A stretch of 10,068 bases of DNA, taken from NCBI GenBank assembly GCA_937868675.1, contig CALMNJ010000331.1, positions 1 to 10,068 on the forward strand, written 5' to 3'. The stretch is from an uncultured Bacteroidota bacterium. Its GTDB lineage: Bacteria > Bacteroidota > Bacteroidia > B-17B0 > Aurantibacillaceae. This document shows positions 6,373 to 10,068 of this stretch, one piece after another; positions within the stretch are counted from its first letter, which is position 1; every line of letters starts with the position of its first letter. The translations under genes and the position numbers were made by a program. Below the pieces are notes generated by a model. That model was not told the origin of the DNA. It saw only the letters and a list, made by a program, of their open reading frames with translations, and did no database searches.

Positions 6373-8976
6373 ATGGAACCGATCGAATATGCAGGAGAAC
6401 ATTTGTGGGCCGGACAACTCGGTCACGGGTTTGTAATACTCTCTTTTGTTGCCGCCATTCTTGCCTGCGTTTCGTTTGTGCTTGCCGCAAAAAACAGCGC
6501 TTATATAAGGCTGGCACGCTGGTCGTTCAATATGCACGGCTTTTCGGTCATCGGCATTGCGCTTACCCTCTTCGTCATGCTGTTCAATCATTTTTTCGAA
6601 TACCAGTATGTGTGGCAGCACAGCAACACCGAGATGAGCATGAAGTATATTCTCTCCTGTTTCTGGGAGGGACAGGAAGGCAGCTTTTTGCTCTGGACAT
6701 TCTGGAACGTGGTGCTAGGCTGGCTTCTCAGGTATCAGTTAAAGAACAGCGAGTGGGAGGCACCGGTAATGGCAGTGATTGCGTTGGTCCAGGTATTTCT
6801 GGCCAGCATGATTCTGGGTCTGTATTTTAATGATTATAAACTCGGCACCAATCCGTTTTTATTGCTGCGTGAACACCCGGATTTTGCGCAGGCACCGTTC
6901 GTTAAAATGCCCAATTATCTGGCCAAACTCAACGGCAGGGGGCTTAATCCGCTGCTGATGAATTACTGGATGACCATTCATCCGCCAACCCTGTTTTTGG
7001 GTTTTGCCTCCACGATTGTGCCATTTGCTTTTGCCATTGCGGCGCTTTGGAACCGCCGGTATCACGAGTGGCAGCGGGTGGCCTTGCCCTGGACTTTTTT
7101 CGGAATTCTGGTGCTTGGTGTGGGTATTCTGATGGGTGGCGCCTGGGCTTATGAGGCCTTAAGCTTTGGCGGATTCTGGGCCTGGGATCCGGTCGAAAAC
7201 TCATCGCTTGTGCCGTGGCTGGTGCTGGTGGCCGCCGGGCACACCATGATCATTAACCGTCATCGCGGAGGCTCGCTATTTACTACGCATTTTTTGTCAA
7301 TCGGAGCCTTTTTGCTGGTACTTTATTCCACGTTTCTTACCCGCAGCGGTATCCTTGGCAACAGTTCGGTACACGCTTTCACCGATCTTGGCATGACTGG
7401 TCAGCTGGTAATTTATGTACTCACGTTTATTTTCATCAGTGTGTTTCTTCTGTCGCACGAATTACTATTAAAGGTAAGCTACGTGATTATTTCCCTGTTA
7501 ATGCTGGCTTCAGCCATTTTTATTGGTTATGCCAAAATCACCCTGCTCGTGTGGCTGTTTTTTTCCGCCGTGTTGACGGTAGCCTCTTACCAGTTATTTT
7601 TTCCGAAAGAAAAAGAAGAAGAAAATTTATTTTCAAGAGAGTTCTGGATGTTTGTAGGTGCATTGTTGTTGATGCTTTCATCACTTATCATTACCTATTT
7701 TACTTCGGTGCCTGTCATCAACAAGTTATTTGGTACCGAAACCGCGCCACCCAAAGTGCCAACCTACAATACGTGGACCATACCCTTCGCCATTCTGGTG
7801 ATGCTGCTTGTGGCCACAGCACAATTCTTAAAATACAAACAAAACCATACAAAAAAATTCCTGAAACGCTCATCCTATAGTTTTGCGCTGGCGGTGGTTT
7901 TTGGCCTCGTATGCACCATTCCATTATATTTTATCGGTGATTACGCGCATTCACATTCAGGCTGGGAGTTGGTAACCTATTCGCTGCTATTTATTACATC
8001 GTTATATGCTGTGCTTGCCAACGCGGATTACTGGCTGAATGTATTGGGCGGAAAAGTGAGTAAGAGCGGTGCCGCCATAGCGCATATTGGTTTTGCGCTC
8101 ATCATGCTTGGTGCTCTTGTTTCAACATCCAAAAAGGCTACCATCTCAAAAAACACAGCGGCGCAACCTTTAAAAAGCCTTGGCGAAAATTTTGACGATA
8201 ACAAAAGCATCCTGTTAACAAAAGGCGACACGGTGGCCATGGGCCCTTATCTGGTAAGCTATCAGGGCAAAAAAAGAGAAGGCATTAATGTTTACTTTAA
8301 GGTTGACTATTATAAAGTCAACAAGGATAACAAACCTGAATATGATTTTTCGCTTGAACCCCACATACAGGATAATCCCAGAATGGGCAAGGCTGCCGAA
8401 CCTGATACACGGCATTACCTGAACCGCGACATCTACACACATGTAACCTATGCCGACCTGAATACCGAAGCCCGGGACGCGCATGCAGACTCCTATTCGA
8501 GTCCGCAAAATTTTGTAAGGCATCGTGGCGACACCATTTATGCCGGCAGCGTCATGGTTATAGTGGACTCTTTGCGGACGAATCTCACCGAAAAGGAATA
8601 CAGCCGCAACGACTCATTACTGGAAGTAACCGCGGTGCTTCGCTGTGTTGATTCAAGGTTAAAAGTTTATTACGCGCGACCCCGTTTTATTATTAAAAAG
8701 ACCACAATGATTCCCGACGAAGCGGTGGTAGAGGAACTTGGACTTAAATTTGTTTTCTGGAAAATAAATCCTGAAGACGGAAGCATTGAATTAGAGGTGA
8801 GTGAACGCGCATCGAATGCAAAGGACTTTATCGTTATGGAGGCATACGTGTTCCCCTATATTAATGTATTGTGGCTTGGATGCCTGGTAATGGCCTTTGG
8901 TACTTTTATTGCCATAAGGGAGAGAATGCGTAAATTGAAACCAGGAACAGAAATAAAGGATGTACACAAAACCTGA
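6373..8976 (+). CDS. ccmF: Haem lyase subunit CcmF, long form
   Basis: CcmF takes haem from CcmE and attaches it to the CxxCH motifs of apocytochromes c in the periplasm. The product is 867 residues, against about 650 in E. coli. The WWD haem-binding domain FGGFWAWDPVENSSLVPWL is at 265-283. Four conserved His are present: H203 in TIHPPTLFLG, H290 in AAGHTMI, H334 in SSVHAFT and H571 in AIAHIGFALI. Many membrane helices span about 20-580. A large soluble periplasmic domain covers about 586-826, followed by one last helix at about 828-848 and a basic tail. The extra length lies mostly in that domain and in the helical region at about 345-550. No CxxC is seen, so it does not obviously replace CcmH. 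ATG at 6373 is 5 bases after the ccmE stop. The 3' end overlaps the next gene by 17 bases. Confidence 0.97.
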   Translation: MEPIEYAGEHLWAGQLGHGFVILSFVAAILACVSFVLAAKNSAYIRLARWSFNMHGFSVIGIALTLFVMLFNHFFEYQYVWQHSNTEMSMKYILSCFWEGQEGSFLLWTFWNVVLGWLLRYQLKNSEWEAPVMAVIALVQVFLASMILGLYFNDYKLGTNPFLLLREHPDFAQAPFVKMPNYLAKLNGRGLNPLLMNYWMTIHPPTLFLGFASTIVPFAFAIAALWNRRYHEWQRVALPWTFFGILVLGVGILMGGAWAYEALSFGGFWAWDPVENSSLVPWLVLVAAGHTMIINRHRGGSLFTTHFLSIGAFLLVLYSTFLTRSGILGNSSVHAFTDLGMTGQLVIYVLTFIFISVFLLSHELLLKVSYVIISLLMLASAIFIGYAKITLLVWLFFSAVLTVASYQLFFPKEKEEENLFSREFWMFVGALLLMLSSLIITYFTSVPVINKLFGTETAPPKVPTYNTWTIPFAILVMLLVATAQFLKYKQNHTKKFLKRSSYSFALAVVFGLVCTIPLYFIGDYAHSHSGWELVTYSLLFITSLYAVLANADYWLNVLGGKVSKSGAAIAHIGFALIMLGALVSTSKKATISKNTAAQPLKSLGENFDDNKSILLTKGDTVAMGPYLVSYQGKKREGINVYFKVDYYKVNKDNKPEYDFSLEPHIQDNPRMGKAAEPDTRHYLNRDIYTHVTYADLNTEARDAHADSYSSPQNFVRHRGDTIYAGSVMVIVDSLRTNLTEKEYSRNDSLLEVTAVLRCVDSRLKVYYARPRFIIKKTTMIPDEAVVEELGLKFVFWKINPEDGSIELEVSERASNAKDFIVMEAYVFPYINVLWLGCLVMAFGTFIAIRERMRKLKPGTEIKDVHKT

Positions 8977-9772
8977 TAACAGGATAAAAGTGGCGCTGAT
9001 AGGCTGCGGGAATGTTGCCTGGCATATATGCGCACACTTGTGCAGACAAAAAAAAATCAGACTCCACGTTTACAATCACCGTCACAGCCCATCGCTCGAA
9101 AGCCTGCGACACGAATTTAATTGCCAGGTATTTCCAGACCTCGGACACATCGAGACTGATGCAGACTACTACATTCTGGCGGTATCGGATTCAAAAATCA
9201 GTGAAACAGCGCGTAAAATAAAACCCCATAAGGTGAATGCCCTTCTTGTACACACCTCCGGCAGCGTTGACCTTGATAGTCTTGGTGAACGCGTACATGC
9301 TACGGCCGTGTTGTATCCACTACAGTCATTTACCCGGCTTAATCACACAAACTGGAACGAGGTGCCGGTTATTCTAGAAGCAGACAATAAAACATCCCTC
9401 AACGCTGCCAAAACACTTGCCGCTCTGTTTTCAAAGCATATTTTTTCGGCATCACACAAAGAACGTTTACACCTTCATTTGGCTGCCGTGCTGGTAAATA
9501 ATTTTACCAACGCACTTTTTGAAGCAGACTATAATGTGCTTGGAAACAAAAAAAAGAATTTTACTTTGCTGATGCCGCTGATTGCAAACACGGTGTCAAA
9601 ACTTGACACCATGATCCCGGCTCAGGCCCAGACCGGGCCCGCAAAACGTAACGACAGGAACGTAATAAAAAAACACCTCAAAATGCTCAAGGATGACAAG
9701 GATCTCTCAAAAATTTATGTGATGATGAGCGAGCTTATAAAGACCCAACAAACGAAACATGCTAAACTTTAA
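8960..9772 (+). CDS. Rossmann-like / DUF2520 domain protein
   Basis: The 270-residue protein has an N-terminal Rossmann fold of the NADP-oxidoreductase (coenzyme F420-dependent)-like type. The nucleotide loop is VALIGCGNVAWHI (11-23), followed by YILAVSDSKI (71-80) and the conserved HTSGS at 98-102. The C-terminal helical DUF2520 domain contains YPLQSF (119-124), LAAVLVNNFTNALFEADY (174-191) and the QTGPAKRND signature (224-232). The architecture resembles ketopantoate and pyrroline-5-carboxylate reductases, but the substrate is unknown. The ATG at 8960 lies in AAAGGATG, and the gene overlaps ccmF by 17 bases and the following phosphatase by 14, so all three are probably co-translated. The pairing with a KdsC-like phosphatase is one I recall from other Bacteroidota; a link to cytochrome maturation is not implied by the sequence. 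Confidence 0.9.
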   Translation: MYTKPDNRIKVALIGCGNVAWHICAHLCRQKKIRLHVYNHRHSPSLESLRHEFNCQVFPDLGHIETDADYYILAVSDSKISETARKIKPHKVNALLVHTSGSVDLDSLGERVHATAVLYPLQSFTRLNHTNWNEVPVILEADNKTSLNAAKTLAALFSKHIFSASHKERLHLHLAAVLVNNFTNALFEADYNVLGNKKKNFTLLMPLIANTVSKLDTMIPAQAQTGPAKRNDRNVIKKHLKMLKDDKDLSKIYVMMSELIKTQQTKHAKL

Positions 9773-10068
9773 ACAGAAGCTAAACAGCATAACCACTTTT
9801 ATGTTCGACATTGACGGCGTTCTGACGGATGGCAAGGTGCTGGTTATGGAAAGCGGGGAAATGGTAAGAAATCTTAACTCGAAAGATGGCTACGCCCTGC
9901 ACATGGCTGTAAGCAAGGGTTACAGGATTGCCATCATCAGCGGAGGAAATAATGTGGCAGTAAAAAACGTTCTGAAGCGGACGGGAATTGAGGATGTTTT
10001 TATCGGGCAGCACGACAAACTGGGCTGCTACACGGATTACATGACAGCGCAAAACCTGAAAGATGAGG
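9759..10068 (+). CDS. KdsC-type HAD phosphatase, 5' part only
   Basis: The first 103 codons are present and the gene runs off the window end. The HAD nucleophile motif FMFDIDGVLTDG (14-25) gives Asp17 and Asp19. The family features GE and NSKDGYALHMA (40-50) follow, then motif II IAIISGGNN (58-66) and IGQHDKLG (82-89). This matches 3-deoxy-D-manno-octulosonate 8-phosphate phosphatase (KdsC), which makes KDO for lipopolysaccharide in the cytoplasm. KdsC is a tetrameric, capless HAD enzyme of about 170-180 residues, so roughly 60% is visible. Related members (YrbI-like or acylneuraminate cytidylyltransferase-associated phosphatases) have the same motifs, so the substrate is not certain. ATG at 9759 overlaps the DUF2520 gene by 14 bases. 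Confidence 0.85.
   Translation, partial: MLNFKQKLNSITTFMFDIDGVLTDGKVLVMESGEMVRNLNSKDGYALHMAVSKGYRIAIISGGNNVAVKNVLKRTGIEDVFIGQHDKLGCYTDYMTAQNLKDE

Noticed and set aside
6364..7204. Several reverse-strand and alternate-frame open frames across the first part of ccmF
   Set aside because: They lie wholly within a well-supported gene with conserved motifs; low stop frequency in other frames is expected from its codon use.
9780..10052. Reverse-strand ORF at the right end
   Set aside because: It is antisense to the KdsC-type phosphatase, whose HAD motifs are clear in the forward frame.

Overview
The window looks like a chromosomal segment from a member of the Bacteroidota. Four things point there: a secreted protein ending in a type A C-terminal sorting domain of the type IX secretion system (T9SS), a promoter matching the Bacteroidota -33/-7 pattern (TTG-N19-TAnnTTTG), weak or absent Shine-Dalgarno sequences, and a ccm gene order with a Bacteroidota-style short CcmD and long CcmF. 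I cannot place it below phylum. All genes I can support are on the + strand. I see no mobile element, CRISPR array, rRNA or tRNA.

Left part (1-1747): a small, very basic, exported protein of unknown function is followed by purD, the glycinamide ribonucleotide synthetase of purine biosynthesis. Middle part (1786-4284): a single large gene under its own consensus promoter encodes a T9SS cargo protein. It has a signal peptide, a probable beta-propeller-like domain, five tandem Ig-like modules with a strictly spaced Cys/Trp pattern, and the sorting domain.

Right part (4289-8976): a cytochrome c maturation (System I) cluster, ccmB-ccmC-ccmD-like-ccmE-ccmF. It would move and handle haem at the cytoplasmic membrane and attach it to apocytochromes. 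CcmE carries Cys (CPSKY) where the classical protein has its haem-binding His (HxxxY), which is the variant type of System I. CcmF is about 220 residues longer than the E. coli protein because of a large periplasmic domain near its C-terminus. ccmA, ccmG and ccmH are not in the window. The cluster runs by overlap into a Rossmann-like/DUF2520 protein and then a KdsC-type HAD phosphatase cut by the window end. From ccmC onward the genes overlap or lie within 25 bases of each other, so they are probably one transcription unit.

The most interesting points are the Cys-type CcmE, the 144-base ccmB-ccmC gap (an unannotated 38-codon ORF overlapping ccmC by GTGA, mutually exclusive inverted repeats, and an open frame joining ccmB to ccmC through one stop codon), the modular T9SS protein, and the arginine-rich exported protein. 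I found no wholly new multi-gene system.
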